A stretch of DNA of 64,000 bases from Xestospongia muta (taxonomy: Eukaryota; Porifera; Demospongiae; Haplosclerida; Petrosiidae), in contig OY848917.1 of NCBI GenBank assembly GCA_963693285.1, positions 20,069,745-20,133,744 of the forward strand, in the 5' to 3' direction. The notes beneath the pieces were generated by a model that was not told the origin of the DNA, did no database searches, and worked only from the letters and a program-made list of their open reading frames with translations. Both the position numbers and the translations under genes were made by a program. Below are positions 1 to 13,000 of the stretch, one piece after another (positions within the stretch are counted from its first letter, which is position 1; each line of letters opens with the position of its first letter).

Positions 1-191
1 ATCACTCTAGAAATACAATATAGAAACATGAGAAATATAGAATAATAAATGAATCAGATAATAGTAGTTGAGAATGACACACTATAGCTCTCCTGGTTTA
101 AGAGTATACATGACTTTAATATATCAACATGGAATTAACATCTATCTAACATATTATTTTTAATGATTTAACTCTATCTCTTGTTCTATAG

Positions 192-3100
192 ACAAAACAT
201 TTACAATTTGTTAGTGGTGTACAATGCAGTTCATACTGGCTAGCTCACTATGCTTGGGACATTATTAATGCTTTTGTCCCGTTAATAATAGCAGTGATAG
301 TATTTGCCTCATTCCGTATTGATATCTTTAAAGGAAACAATATGGCTGCTATATTTCTGTTATTGGTAAGAGGATTCAGTGTTTTGTGGTTGCATTATTT
401 TTAATGTCGCCTCTCTCTCTTTCTAGATAATAGGTTGTTGGGCTGCAATTCCTGTAAACTATATATTTTCTTTTCTGTTTTCTAATTCTCTCATAGCCTT
501 CATTTTAATGTTTCTTTTCTTCTACTTTGGCTTTATAGTAAGTATTAAAATAAGATACAATGAATAATACCAAAGGAATTCATAAATACATTATTGATGG
601 AATATTTATTTCTTTTTTAGTTATTGAAGGTTATTGTTCTTATTATTCAAGCAACTAATCATGACAGTCTTGCCCAGAAGTTTCACTACATATTACTATT
701 GCAGCCATCTTATGCGTAAGACAGTCTTGTCTATGTTATATTTTAAACTTTATGTATGTTTCTTTAGAGTTGGCATTGGTTTGACTAAAATCATTGATAA
801 TGCTGGTGCTAAGAAAAACTGTGAACAAGATGATCCATTGTGAGTTTGTTAATATATTTTCATTTATTGATGTATGTATTGTATATTCAGTAGTGTCTGC
901 AGTAACTATGCTAATAATGTCTTCCAGTTTTCTGATCCAGGAGTTGGTAATATTTTCCTGTTTGTGATGTTAGAGAGTATATTATTCATCAGTTTGACAA
1001 TTTTAATTGAAGTAAGTTCAGTCAACCAATAGCTATAAATAGTATAAATGAAGTCATTATTTTAATATTGTACATGTAGTGCATTCAAGTGTTTGTATCA
1101 GTTACTCTATATAAGAATTATAATTTACACCTGATCATTCTACAAGGACTATGTCAACAAAGTTCAACTTTGCAGTTATATTGTCCTTGAATATTAGTAA
1201 AACAAATTTTAGTTAATATACAGTGTTGGATAATAATAAAACTGTACTATAATTATTCTTATTCATTAAGTTACAATTATATTTATAATTATTGTTAATA
1301 ATAATAGTAGTTATTGATGTCTTTTTATTCTCATACATGTAGAGACAGTTTTTTGTTCCTGAATTCAAAAGAATCATTCATCACTCTAAACAAACTTCAG
1401 TCAATGACTCAGAAAATAATACAATAACTTACCCTGGGGTAAAAACTATATCAGTTTCTTACAAATATCTTACTAACATTGCATTAACTTATGATTCTAA
1501 CTATTACATAACTTTCATCTTTATATGCTATTACTTCTTTTAAAGCTATAGTTATAAACGTGAATATAAATATATAACCTTTGTTTGTACATAGTTAAAT
1601 ATTTTAACTAATATTATTATATTAATACAGGAGGACAGTGACGTAGCTGCTGAAAGAAGAAGAGTTAACTCTATGACAGCATTCTCTCAGTCAGATGCTG
1701 TTGTTATTAAGAATTTGGTCAAGGTGATAGACAGTCATGATTATCTCTACTCTATTTTCTGTCTTTCTGTATTATTTCTAGAAATGTATTGATTATTCTA
1801 ATTGACTATTGGTAAAGTTATAGATATATTTTCTTGTTCTAATAGGAATATAGACCAATTACAGCTGTCATGTGTCCCTGTTGTCCTAGTTGTCATAACA
1901 GATATAAACTAGCAGTAAATTCAGTCAATCTAATTATTCCAAATGGAGAATGTTTTGGATTACTTGGTGTTAATGGAGCTGGTAAGACGACCATCTTCAA
2001 GATATTGACTGGAGATATTACCTCTACCTCTGGAACATCTGTATTAGCTGGCTATGATATTAGGTATTTACATTGGATATCAGACTGATATAAGAGCATT
2101 ATACTTTATTAGTAGTGGGTAGCTATTTATGATGTATAATTATTATTATTGGTGCATTTGACTAATACATCTGTGTTATAAGTCTGTGTTGATTGTAGTA
2201 ATAACAAGAGCCCTTATTAGAGGTCTCTAACCAATGTTATTGACCACAAATGATGTGATCTAATAAGGCAATTATAATCTATTTGTTGTTAATATATTCT
2301 TTAATTGTAGTACTGCATTACTTCAAGCACAGCAACGTATTGGATATTGTCCTCAGTTTGATGCACTGATTGAGAGACTAACTGGGCGTGAACTGTTGAC
2401 AATATTTGCTCGACTAAGAGGAGTTCCTGAACCAGCCATCAAAAAAACAGTGCAATTTCAGATTGATCGTTTGGGCTTAAGCAAATATGCTAACAAGTTA
2501 TGTGGAAAATATAGGTCAGTGATTATTATTTAAAACACACAATATAAAATATAATAAACTCTTGATCCATCATCACTAAATTAATACACAATTCTAAAGA
2601 TATAACTGACATGAAATTTATTATGACTACAAAGTAAAAAAAAATATTTTCTGTGAAAATGAAATAAATTTAGGGATGGCTAATATCAGTCTAATACAAA
2701 AATGCAAATAAGATAGTAGGGATGGCAATTGCATTATCCCTACATAATGCCTTTACCTTAAACATAAGCATAATGCAATGATCTACAACTAAATATAGGA
2801 AACTCTATTTAATTATGGCATTGTTTTGTAGTGGTGGTAATAAGAGAAAACTCAGTGTTGCCATTGCTCTTGTGGGTGATCCACCTATTTTACTTCTTGA
2901 TGAACCAACTACTGGTATGGATCCAACAACACGACGATTGTTATGGGATGTTCTTATTGGTGTCATTAGAGAAGGCAGGAGTGTAATATTGACCTCTCAT
3001 AGGTAAGAAGGATTTCAATGATGACATGTTAATCTAATATTCTGTTTACAGTATGGAAGAATGTGAAGTATTGTGTACTAGACTGGCTATCATGGTCAAT

Positions 3101-4065
3101 GGTGTCTTTAAATGTTTAGGAAGTTTACAACATCTTAAGAGCAAGTTAGTTATATTGTTTGTTAATGCAGTACATTGCTGAACGATGTATAATGTAATAA
3201 TGATGTTATAATGGTATTTATTCAAGTGATAATCAACATTGTCTTTTTCCACTACATTTTACCAGATTTGGGTCAGGGTATACTCTTCAAATAAAAATTC
3301 AACCCAAAGTGACAATAACAGAAACAAATTTTACTGATCCTCACAAATTACATGAATCTCAGCCTCTTTTAATGACAAAAACAACAGCCTTTGCAAGTCT
3401 AGATCCTTACGAGGCCACAGAATTAAAACAATTTGTCGCCAATCGATTCCCAGGATCAGTTCTTGTGAAAGAACATCAGGTATAATAATAATATAGAAAT
3501 ATTGGTACTACTTTGATTGTGACTTGACTTAATAGATATTATTTAGTTTGAATTCAATTGCAACATTCCACAGATATATTTTTATTATTAAATAAAGTGT
3601 TATCATATTATAGAAAAGGTCTGTAGCTTATACTTGATTGAGCTCTTAATTACTGTTAACAGTTTTATTTTTTCTTTCTGTCTTATTTTATAGGGGTCTG
3701 TGACATACCAGATACCAGCTGAAGGTATGACTTGGTCATATTTGTTTCGTTCTATTGAACAGAGTAAGGAACAGTTACATATAATTGACTACAGTATCAG
3801 TCAGACTACACTGGAGCAGGTATGTTTCTCTCTACATTGTGTAATATATATAGGGGCTGGTATATAATGACACTATTTACTTACTTAACATCAGATAATC
3901 ATTTTTTATTATAGTACATAAAATTATTATTTCTTGAAATTTTAGTTTCACCAGTTTAGTGTACCTAAGCAAGCATTATATTGATTGAAAATTATATTGT
4001 ATATTATAATTTCTCAGGTTTTTATCAATTTTGCTCAAGAACAAGAAGAGGCACAAAGAATGTGA
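192..4065 (+). CDS. ABCA-family full transporter, gene A (3' part; 5' end outside window)
   Basis: This is the last 14 exons (equivalent to exons 28-41 of gene B) of an ABCA lipid-type transporter. Exons: 192-365, 427-537, 621-715, 768-839, 891-1011, 1343-1438, 1631-1723, 1846-2063, 2311-2514, 2832-3002, 3052-3144, 3266-3479, 3694-3819, 4018-4065 (TGA). Each has GT-AG borders and exactly the same length as its counterpart in B and C. The first five exons encode TM helices of the second membrane domain. Exons 1846-3144 form NBD2, with Walker [11 protein letters not shown]-loop CPQFD, signature [10 protein letters not shown] and Walker [14 protein letters not shown]. The last exon encodes VFINFAQEQ, resembling the C-terminal VFVNFA motif of ABCA1. 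Bases 1-191 are intron. No lesion is seen. The family is clear; the transported substrate cannot be read from the sequence. Confidence 0.93.
2671..2745. repeat. Half of a MITE in gene A intron
   Basis: This matches the left terminal inverted repeat of the complete MITEs in the same intron of B (24076-24309) and C (49576-49805), starting TAGGGATGGC. The right half is missing: sequence passes directly into the region just before the next exon, so a deletion removed the rest of the element together with about 1 kb of intron that B still carries. Confidence 0.7.
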
Positions 4066-4337
4066 CCACATGAAGTGTTAAAACATTGCTTGCTATGTGT
4101 GTTATTTTGCTGTATATACTTTGCTGACTGTTTGCAAATTTTTAAAGTTTGGGACAATAATTAAAACTCATTGGAAATATTAGTACACACTATATTGGTT
4201 GCTAACATCAAAACAAATAAAATAAAGATTAAAGTCCTATAGCATGCAGTTTATTATTTGCAGAAAACAATTGTTATTATATCATTAATGTATATGATAA
4301 TAGAAATTAGAGGTATTTATTATGTAAGTACTAGTAT

Positions 4338-6038
4338 TTATTTTGTCAGTTCAGTTGTCATGCTTTTAATAAGGTCTTCATAGTCATTGTCTGAGACCCT
4401 TCTTCCAAGTACTATTGCCAATTAAAATGAAATGAAGCAATTGCTTTGGCTTTTTTGCTGTTATTTATTTTTATTGAATTTCTAAGCTGTGAAAAAATAA
4501 AACTTAATTATCATCCACATACTTCTCCAGAGCATTGTGATCAAGATGATGTATAGAGTCCAAATGTAGAGCAAAATAGATATAGTTCCACATGTTATGA
4601 TCATTTTTAATATGATGATCAAAACCCTACAGTGTGGAATACATAAATAAAAGATAATGTCTATATAATTGTTTAACAATAGTTACTTTAGCTTGCTGGT
4701 GTTGTTCAAATGTATTATTGTCAATGCCACAAATAAAGGAATAGTTTTTTTACAATCATAAAAGATGTGTAGAAAAAGAATAAGAAGACTGCATAGAGAA
4801 ATAGAACAGCCACTCAATGTACTCCCCAGATATCAATTGAATAGCTTAAAATGAAATAGAAATAGTCACTTTATTGAAAAAGTGAAGATGTTGAATGTGG
4901 TCATACCACTTCATTGTAATGCAGCTAAAATTAGGTCCAGTGTATGCCATTTTAAGAAATATAAAGAATACATTAGCAATAGAAATAACCTGATGTTCCC
5001 AAGCCAACAATGAAAAAATCACAAAAGATATTTGATACAGAGGGGGCAAAACTGAGTAACTAGAACTCAAAGCATTTTTCTCCTCTATTTTTTCAATATA
5101 CCGGCAAGATCATTCCTGGAATTATTCCGAAAATGGAGTCTAAACAATGAAATCAACATTATGTTTATTATAATTACGAATATCAACTACACAGTAGCAG
5201 TGGTAAATGTATACTTGGAATGTTTTGAGGATATGATTTTGGTGTTTCGATTTTTTGAATGTTACAAACACTTATAATTAGAGCAAACCAAAATAGGCAA
5301 AAACTATATATAGCCTCTTTTCCATTCAACTTAAAGAAAGGTGTTGACATAGTCCTTGATAGTCTGCATGGTCATGTCTGAGACTATATCCTAAAGCTAC
5401 TATTAATTTCTAAGATACATGTAAGACTATATAGGCAGACCATCTAGACCATAATGAAAAAAAAAACTTTTCTTTGTATGTAATGAAACACAACTAATTG
5501 TATTGAAATTTCTCAGTATAGTGTGTGAAACTGAATAGATATTGCTTAAGTAAAAACCATCCTATATAATTTAACATTTTTGTCTATGATAGTGCATAAA
5601 TAATGTTGACCTATAAAGGATAAGCTAAGGTATTTCAATGAAGATATAACTTGATAAAATAAAATAATTTATTTATTTTTGTTTAGTCCATGAATAATGA
5701 CTTAAACTGCTTTCTGTTGTATTCACACTTGATATGAATACAAAGTAGTATAAGAAAGATATGAATTTATCAAAAGATGCATGTATAATATTCAAGCCTA
5801 AAATGTTGTGAGAATTTATCAATTTCTTACCAGGTCACTTCTATTATTTATTACAGGAGACAAAAGGTAGCAGCAACGTTGCACATTAATAAGTAATTAA
5901 TTACTTTTAATGTTTATAGAGCACATCAATACAATTACAGGATTATAAATTTAATTTTAGCTTACAACTCACAATTTTGCTACAAGTTTTAGAGATCTTG
6001 GTAATATGTTTGGCTTCTCAAGTATGAAGTATTCAGCT
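4338..6038 (-). pseudogene. ITPR-like channel gene fragment, copy 1 (C-terminal exons)
   Basis: Read on the - strand, this lies tail-to-tail with gene A. Recognisable pieces from 5' to 3': membrane-segment exons (about 5110-4846), FICGIDNNTFEQHQQAK (about 4738-4687), a 40-codon exon at 4626-4507 containing HIKNDHNMWNYIYF, and a last exon 4411-4338 ending DYEDLIKSMTTELTK stop. The CFICG...HIKEEHNMWxY pair is the conserved cytosolic C-terminus of inositol 1,4,5-trisphosphate receptors. The 5' end is cut off at 6038, where a deletion joins it to the MULE. The splice donor after the 40-codon exon reads AATTAAG, whereas copy 2 has AATGTAAG, so it is lost. Together with truncation this makes it a pseudogene. 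The family call rests on short motifs read by eye. Confidence 0.62.
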
Positions 6039-6595
6039 AAAGCGATGTTCATTTACTAGTACAGAATGATGTACCAAGATTTAGATATGAGGTCATGTAT
6101 GAAATTCTTAATCAACACCTTTTGTACGTTGCTAAAAATAATATATTATTAATCATGATGCATGTGTTATGTATTATATTAGGGAACAAAATGAAGATCG
6201 ATTAAATCTGCAAAAAAATGCAGCCTATGCCTGTGCTATTAAAGGTAATCCAACCAGGGGAAGTGCTAGCAATGTTGGCCTACAGCCCTCAAAGTGTAAG
6301 TCTTAATTAATGGACATCTTACTTTGCCATGTGATAGCAACCAATACAACACAACCAACAACTACCAAAGTCACATCACAAGCCAGTAATCTAACTACAG
6401 GAAGTGGTACCAAAACAGGTGTACAGCTCTTAAAGAGTAAGTTTTAATTCACAAGCAATTTACTTTGCATACGATAGCAACCAATGCAAAACAACCCTCA
6501 ACTACCAAAGTCACAGGAACCACACAAAGGACACAATTACAAAAGGTTAAAATTGGGACAACAATAGTGCAAAATTAGCAGCCTCATATATGTAG

Positions 6596-8487
6596 GTAGA
6601 TAACAAATACCAATGCTTGCATTGTGAAAAGGTATATCAAACCAGAAGTGGCCTTTTCAAACATAAGAAAGCTCTTCATTATGAACATTCTGGAACTCTT
6701 CATTGTCAAGGAGTCTCATTTCAACACATCTTGGACAAGGTATGCGACAGTGTTGGCACAGATTTGAAACGAGTTCATCTACTAAGTAGAAAAGACATTG
6801 GAAATATTGAAAAATCATATCACCTAAATACTAAACAAAGAGATAAGAATGATGCAACAAGTGTGGACTGTTGGGTAAAAGAAATGATGGAAAAAGAAGA
6901 AAGAAATCCAGTTATTGTTTATAAACCTCAAGGCTGTCCTCAGTCAGTTGAATCCAACAACATGTGCGATGATGACTTCCTGATATGTCTACAAACACCA
7001 ATGCAAGCATCCATGATGAAGAAGTTTGGCCATCAGAGAATAATGTGCATTGACTCCACCCATGGCACTAATAGCTATAATTTCTCTTTGGTCACATTGG
7101 TAGTAGTAGACAAATTTGGTGAGGGGTACCCGGTGGGTTGGTGTTTATCAAATCGTGAAGATAAATATGTACTTCACAATTTTTTCACAGCAGTTAAGAA
7201 GAGGGTCGGTTTCATAACACCACAACAGTTTATGTCCGATGATGCCGAGCAATTTTATAATGCCTGGAGGTCAGTATTTGGTGAAGTCAACAACAAGCTG
7301 TTATGTACCTGGCATGTGGATAGGGCATGGTGTGAGAAACTCTCTCTGATAAAAGACAAACAGACACAGGTAGCAGTGTATCACAACTTGCATGTTTTAC
7401 TGGAGGAGAAAGACATACAGAAATTTCAAATACTTCTGACAAAAACAATTCAACAACTTCAACTGAATGACGAAACATCCTCATTTGCAGAGTACTTCAT
7501 CAGAACATACGTAGGTAGAAAACAACAGTGGGCACGATGCTACAGACAGGGATCATTTATTAATACTAACATGTATGTTGAGGCTTTCCATCGTGTATTA
7601 AAGTACATATACATGAACAGTAGGATCAATAAAAGAGTTGACAATTGTATCAATACACTGATGAAAATTACAAGAGACAAACCATTTGAATGACTTATAA
7701 AACTAACCAAGGGGAAAAAGACAAAGAGATTAATTGACATACACAAAAGACATTTAACCAGCAAGGACATGACAGTAGATTCAATTGAACAAGTTGAACA
7801 TGGAGTATGGGATGTGACATCATCACAAGGTAATGACAATTACAGGGTGACTATGGAGAATGAGGTATGCCCAGTGAATTGTAGACTACGATGCAATGAC
7901 TGCAACATATGTGTACACTCCTACTCCTGTACATGTCAAGACTATACTACAATAGGAAACATTTGTAAACACATTCATTTAACGGTACAGTTTCAACAAT
8001 GCAACAGGCAAGAACAACTAAATAAAAACAACTCAACTATTGATGAAAAGAATTCAGAAAAAAGCTAAATGACTTACTTGAAGCAATAACGTCAGATGAT
8101 GGTGATTTGGACATTATTGAAACCAGACAACATATTTTTAACAAAATTCAGACTATTACAACATTGGTAGAACAATGTACTGATAAACAGACATTGCAAA
8201 CGATAAACACACAGCTTGGTACCACAATAGGACTGATAAAATGTTATTTGGAGCAGACAAAACCAGTACTTCCACCAAAAAGACAACATGAACCAGTAAA
8301 TAAAACTATAGCTCCACAACGACCATTTTTCAGCACTCCTAAGAGACAAAAAACACCATCAATTAGACTAGCGAAGCCAAAGAACACCGAAAAAGAAGAA
8401 ATTGAAAAAAAATTAAACAATGACATGAGGTTATATATGGCTAAGAAATCCACATATGGTATGTCTAAATCTAACATCAAGAAATAA
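6596..8487 (+). pseudogene. MULE transposase with C2H2 and SWIM fingers, broken (copy 1)
   Basis: The frame opens with a C2H2 finger (CLHC...HKKALH, about 6608-6682), then runs into a MULE-type DDE transposase. First Asp is in MCIDSTHG, second in FMSDDAEQFY, a CTWHVDRAW Cys/His motif follows, and the catalytic Glu is in NMYVEAFHR. An in-frame TGA at 7691-7693 stops it. The same frame continues through a SWIM zinc finger (SCTC...ICKHIH, about 7926-7974), then a 1-base deletion near 8062 shifts the frame to 8107-8487. The family role is cut-and-paste transposition. With two breaks and a lost FAR1-like domain, this copy is unlikely to make an active enzyme. Confidence 0.85.
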
Positions 8488-8747
8488 AATAACATTTACC
8501 TTCCCCTTATAGATATTCTAACACTGCTATGTACGAAAAATAGAGCAGATAATGTCATTGATGGAACAGCACACAAATTAACACTGGTACAAATGAAAAA
8601 GAAAATGGACAACCTACCCGAAGAGATAATCAACTTTGATATCACTAACATTCAGGATTACATGACAAATGAAGCATGGGAAGCATTACAACAACTAGGT
8701 AAGGTGACATTACACTTCAATCATACTATCATCAACACCAAACACAG

Positions 8748-9049
8748 TGACTACTAAACGTCTTGAATGGATGTGCTCTCATTGCCAACTATCTACAACA
8801 CACAGAGACATGATAGAATGTGATGACTGCTGTAGATGGTTTCACTGGTAAGCATATTAAATGGTATATTATATATACTATATATATATAGAAATGACAA
8901 CAATAATATACAGACCAAGATTAACATATAATATGTGAGTAGTTTACCTTCTATTTTGTAGGACATGTGTAAATATTGAAAACCCACCAACTGCTGCATG
9001 GATCTACTCGAATTGTATTAAAATAAAGTCAATTAAAATAGAAGAATGA
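8748..9049 (+). pseudogene. PHD-finger exons of MULE copy 1, zinc ligand lost
   Basis: Two exons (8748-8847 and 8962-9049) split by a short intron encode a PHD-type finger: CSHC, ECDDCCRWFHW, then TCVN after the intron. The final zinc pair should read CSKC, as in copy 2 (about 35105-35116), but here reads YSNC, so one cysteine is replaced by tyrosine. PHD fingers usually bind histone H3 tails or act as protein-interaction modules. The frame ends in TGA at 9047-9049. Confidence 0.7.
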
Positions 9050-9165
9050 CTACACTAGCTAACGTGTAATTATTAATTATTACTCCGCCCATTATTTATT
9101 TTAAGTTGCTATGAATATATAATATTACTCATTCCTGTGGAAACATTCTTGTCTTTAGCCGGTTC

Positions 9166-9187
9166 TCCCGTTATTGTAGTCTAAAGA
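9166..9187 (+). promoter_or_regulatory. Conserved 5' leader of ABCA genes
   Basis: The sequence CGTTATTGTAGTCTAAAGA directly before the ATG is identical ahead of genes B, C (to 35304) and D (to 59080). The minigene at 53485 lacks it. It is probably 5' UTR or core promoter. No TATA box can be assigned with confidence. Confidence 0.4.
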
Positions 9188-9908
9188 ATGTCAGGAAATC
9201 GTTGTTTCTCTGGCTGTACGTTATTATTTAGACAGTTTCTACTCTTATTGTGGAAAAATTTTCTTCTTCAAGTGAGTAACTTTATTACTGTTTGCTCCCA
9301 TCACATATTTTAAAAATAACCTATGATCAGTCTCACGACGCCTATGGTGTACCGTTTGTTTCTTAATTATCGATCTATAGATTGATTGACTACTAAAAGG
9401 AGTTTTACAATAGATATTGATAGATAGATCAATTTTGTTACTAGTTGATTGATTGATGCCCACCCTTCAATTTACAACCAAAATCAGGAACCCAACCCAA
9501 CTGGAAACAAGAAGCTCAATCCTAGGAGATGGCTTGTGGTACTCATACTTCGCTTTTTATTAAGTGGTACGTCGGAGTTTTACAATCTATAGTGATCGAT
9601 CGATCAATTGTTACTAGTCGATTGATCAAACGATAATTTTGAAACAAACAGCACACCATAGTTAGTCTCATGATACCTTCCTCTTAGCAAACATGGTGAT
9701 CTCTTTAGACTAAATGCAATCTTCCTGTTTCACAAGTTATATATATATATACGTATATATATACATACATATATACATACATACATACATACATACATAC
9801 ACACATACATACACACATACATACATACACACATACATACATACATACACACATACATACATACACACATACATACACACACACATACACACACACACAT
9901 ACACTCAC

Positions 9909-9993
<85 letters not shown>

Positions 9994-9998
9994 CACAC

Positions 9999-10029
<31 letters not shown>

Positions 10030-13000
10030 ATATATAGATACATGTTGAACAATGTTAAATTTCTAGCTCAAGATGAGTTCTAGGGATAAGTGTACGTACT
10101 ATAGAAAAGATGGTATTGTTAACTTCTTACAAGAGACTGCCTTTAGCTGCTAATCTCAACATGACTGAAATGTACTAATTTTGCGATAATTTTAACATAG
10201 TCTATAAAATAACAATGAATCATCTGAATGATCATGAACAGCTATTTTTAATATTTTATGTTTAGTGACCACATTGACTAACTTAGTATGATCGTTTTAA
10301 TGTCATCCAAATGTAGTCGTAGGCGCTGTTTTTATAGTTAGTTGTTATTATAATCGTAATAGTATATCTTGTCAAATATTTATCTCATTGTGATTTGTTA
10401 TATATATTTTGAATTAGATTCGTCGCCCCATTGGAACTTTGTTTGAAATAGCAATTCCTCTAGTTGGTATAGCCCTTCTTGTTGGTTTAAGGTGAGTTTC
10501 ATAAAAAAGGGAAGGTTTGTGATATGAATATGAATTTTATTGTTTTACTATGTTTACTAAAGTGTATAAGCTTGTGGTTGCAGAGTCTTTGAGTGGTTAA
10601 TTTAGGTCTATTTGAGACTTTGTATAATTCATTCATTTTACAGCTGTTAAACTCTCTTTTTTATTAAAGCTTAAAGATAGGGTTGATTTTGACTTATTTA
10701 TTTATTAAAAGATTATAATAAATCATTACTTTAATGGCACTGTTGTTGCTGTACTGTGCATATAATGAACTATAGTTAAGTATATATGAAGACTATTTTG
10801 CTTGTTTTGCCAAAAAGAACAACTTATATCAATTCAATTATTAGCTTATCATATATTAATCTATAATTTTTTCCTTTTACTAAATTAGGCAAGCCTTTAA
10901 CAGTGCAGGCACTAGTAATGAATACTGTTTTACAACATTTGGATTAGACTCATTAACAATTCCATATCAGCAACAACAGGATGATAATATAAGTGTATAC
11001 TATGCTCCTAATACTTCAGAATATGGTAAGATGGTTACATCGTTTAGTTCAAATAATTATAAATGTCTTTATGATTTTGAGATATTGACAGTAATAAATA
11101 TGAGCAAAACTACATAGTCAAAAACAATGCCGGTGTTTAGGAATTGGTTTTTTTAGGTGTGCATATATAGGTCTTAGAAATTATGGGTGTGGCTACCTTT
11201 GAATTTGGGGAATCCATTGTTCTTTTAGTTATTTCTTACATAAAGAACTTGTCTAGAAACATGTACACTTCATTATAATATCAGTTGTTATTATGTAATC
11301 ATTGTTGTAGAAATCTTTAGTGTGTATTTAAGAAAAATGATCTCTAAATTTTGTCTATTGATATCTCTTTCTTATAGCACAAAACCTGTCACTCAACTAC
11401 ATTGCCCCAATGTTATTAAAGAGTGGTATAAATCTAGTGGGAGTGGCTACACAAGATGAATTTAAGCAGTCATCTGATTGGTATTTTGGTTTCTATGGTG
11501 GTGCAGGTTTGTAGGGTTAATTTTAGCTAATAAAAGTGTTTATTAAAGAATAATAAATGTTTTAGAACCTGATACATTATTTACATGATAACATACTATG
11601 ATAATATGATGTAATGTGCTAATAATGATAACAATTTCTTTATTACCAAAAAACCAATTAATATAAAGTTCAACTTAAACATCATTAACATTAACTACTA
11701 GACTTTTTTTAGGGATATTCTTTGAGAGTCTTGACAATGATGATGTTAGATACAGTATACGACTGAGTAGTACCTATACTAAGTGGTCTACGTCACAAGT
11801 AATAGACCCATTTCTACCGCTTGGACCAAGAACCGAGAAGTATATTATCATATTATATATATTAAGTATATTATGTAACTGTTTTGTTTTTATAGTCTAT
11901 ATATAAACATGGGATTTATGCAATTAGAGAAGATTATTAATGAAGCAATTATTGAATGGAAAACTGGACAAGAGTTTAACATTGATGTTGCTGTCAGGGT
12001 AAGTATACATAAGTACACATACACTGTAGAAATTGATTTGTTGATTTCACCAATACATTATTATACAGGTTGCATGTAGCAAACTTAGTATGATGTAAAA
12101 GTAAACATAACACTGTTTTGATTACTGCGGTAGCCTGGTAGGTTGTTGCGTTTTAAGATCTAAACCCTAAACCCTAAACCCTAAACTGCGGTGGCCCGAT
12201 AGGTCGCATTTAGGGTTTAGGGTTTAGGGTTTAGGATTTAGATCTTAAGATAGGCCCAAAACGCGACCTACCGCACCACCACACTAAATCCTAAACCCTA
12301 AACTAGGCCCAAAATGCGACACTACCTACCGGGCCACCGCAGATTACTAATGTACTACTAGCTACATAAATAGTAGTAATTAGTAATCAAAATAGTGTTA
12401 TGTTTACTTTTACATCATACTAAGTTTGATACATGCAACCTGTATAACAATATATTGGGTAAATCAATAAATCAATTCTTACAATGTACACACATGCAAA
12501 CATACATACATATACATACGTACATAAATACACACATACACACACATACACACCCACACACATACATCCAAGATGTATGGATGTATTTATATGTCTTATG
12601 AAGTAAGTAATGGTTGATATGGCTACAAATGTAAAATAACAAATGCCTACTTTGTTTTTTCTATCTTTTATATCAATTAAATATTTATTACAACTAAACA
12701 ATTTGTAACTTAACTATGGAATGCACATTTCACATTAAATTGTAAATGTTTTGATTTACTATTTACTTTATGGTTTGTTATCATGTTACAAAGTTACATT
12801 CATTAACTATAGACATAATAAACAACTGATAATAAGTTGATTGTTTAAAATATCTTATTTATTTTCTTATGTATTAACTTGTTTAATGTTATTTCTAGCT
12901 TATATTTATGGGTTTTGTATTTTTTTTCCTATAGCAATTTCCATATCCACAATATAAAGATGATTTCTTCTTTTTGTTTACTGGATTTATTCTCCCTATT

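Larger units (their letters stand above)
6039..9165 (+). mobile_element. Decayed MULE transposon, copy 1 (5'-truncated)
   Basis: This is collinear with the fuller element at 30286-35287. It begins inside the intron before the last Ulp1 exon (acceptor at 6065-6066), so the protease catalytic exons are gone. The Thr-rich linker exons (about 6340-6437 and 6478-6546), C2H2 exon (from 6596), transposase, SWIM and PHD parts remain. Lesions relative to copy 2: a deletion of about 510 bp joining the C2H2 finger straight to the transposase near 6708 and removing the FAR1-like domain, a shared in-frame TGA at 7691-7693, a 1-base deletion near 8062, and a Cys-to-Tyr change in the PHD finger near 9006. 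It lies just upstream of gene B exon 1, where copy 2 lies upstream of gene C. It is therefore inferred to have been duplicated with the array, not inserted twice. Confidence 0.85.

Noticed and set aside
1870..2088. ATG at 1870 as start of a separate small ABC protein
   Set aside because: It is an internal Met of the NBD2 exon 1846-2063; the frame runs into the next intron. The same applies at 23263 and 48798.
7540..7839. 99-codon frame on the - strand over the transposase
   Set aside because: Antisense shadow of the MULE coding sequence; it repeats at 33634-33933 for the same reason and has no splice or family support.
9705..10052. Long open frames on both strands with Cys-Val or His-Thr repeats
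   Set aside because: They are translations of the CA/CATA microsatellite in an intron; the same holds for frames at 61509-61866, 35854-36036 and 12420-12701.
12150..12330. Interstitial telomere or chromosome-end fusion
   Set aside because: Only a few TTTAGGG units, arranged as nested inverted blocks inside a foldback element within an intron, and repeated at the same place in gene C.
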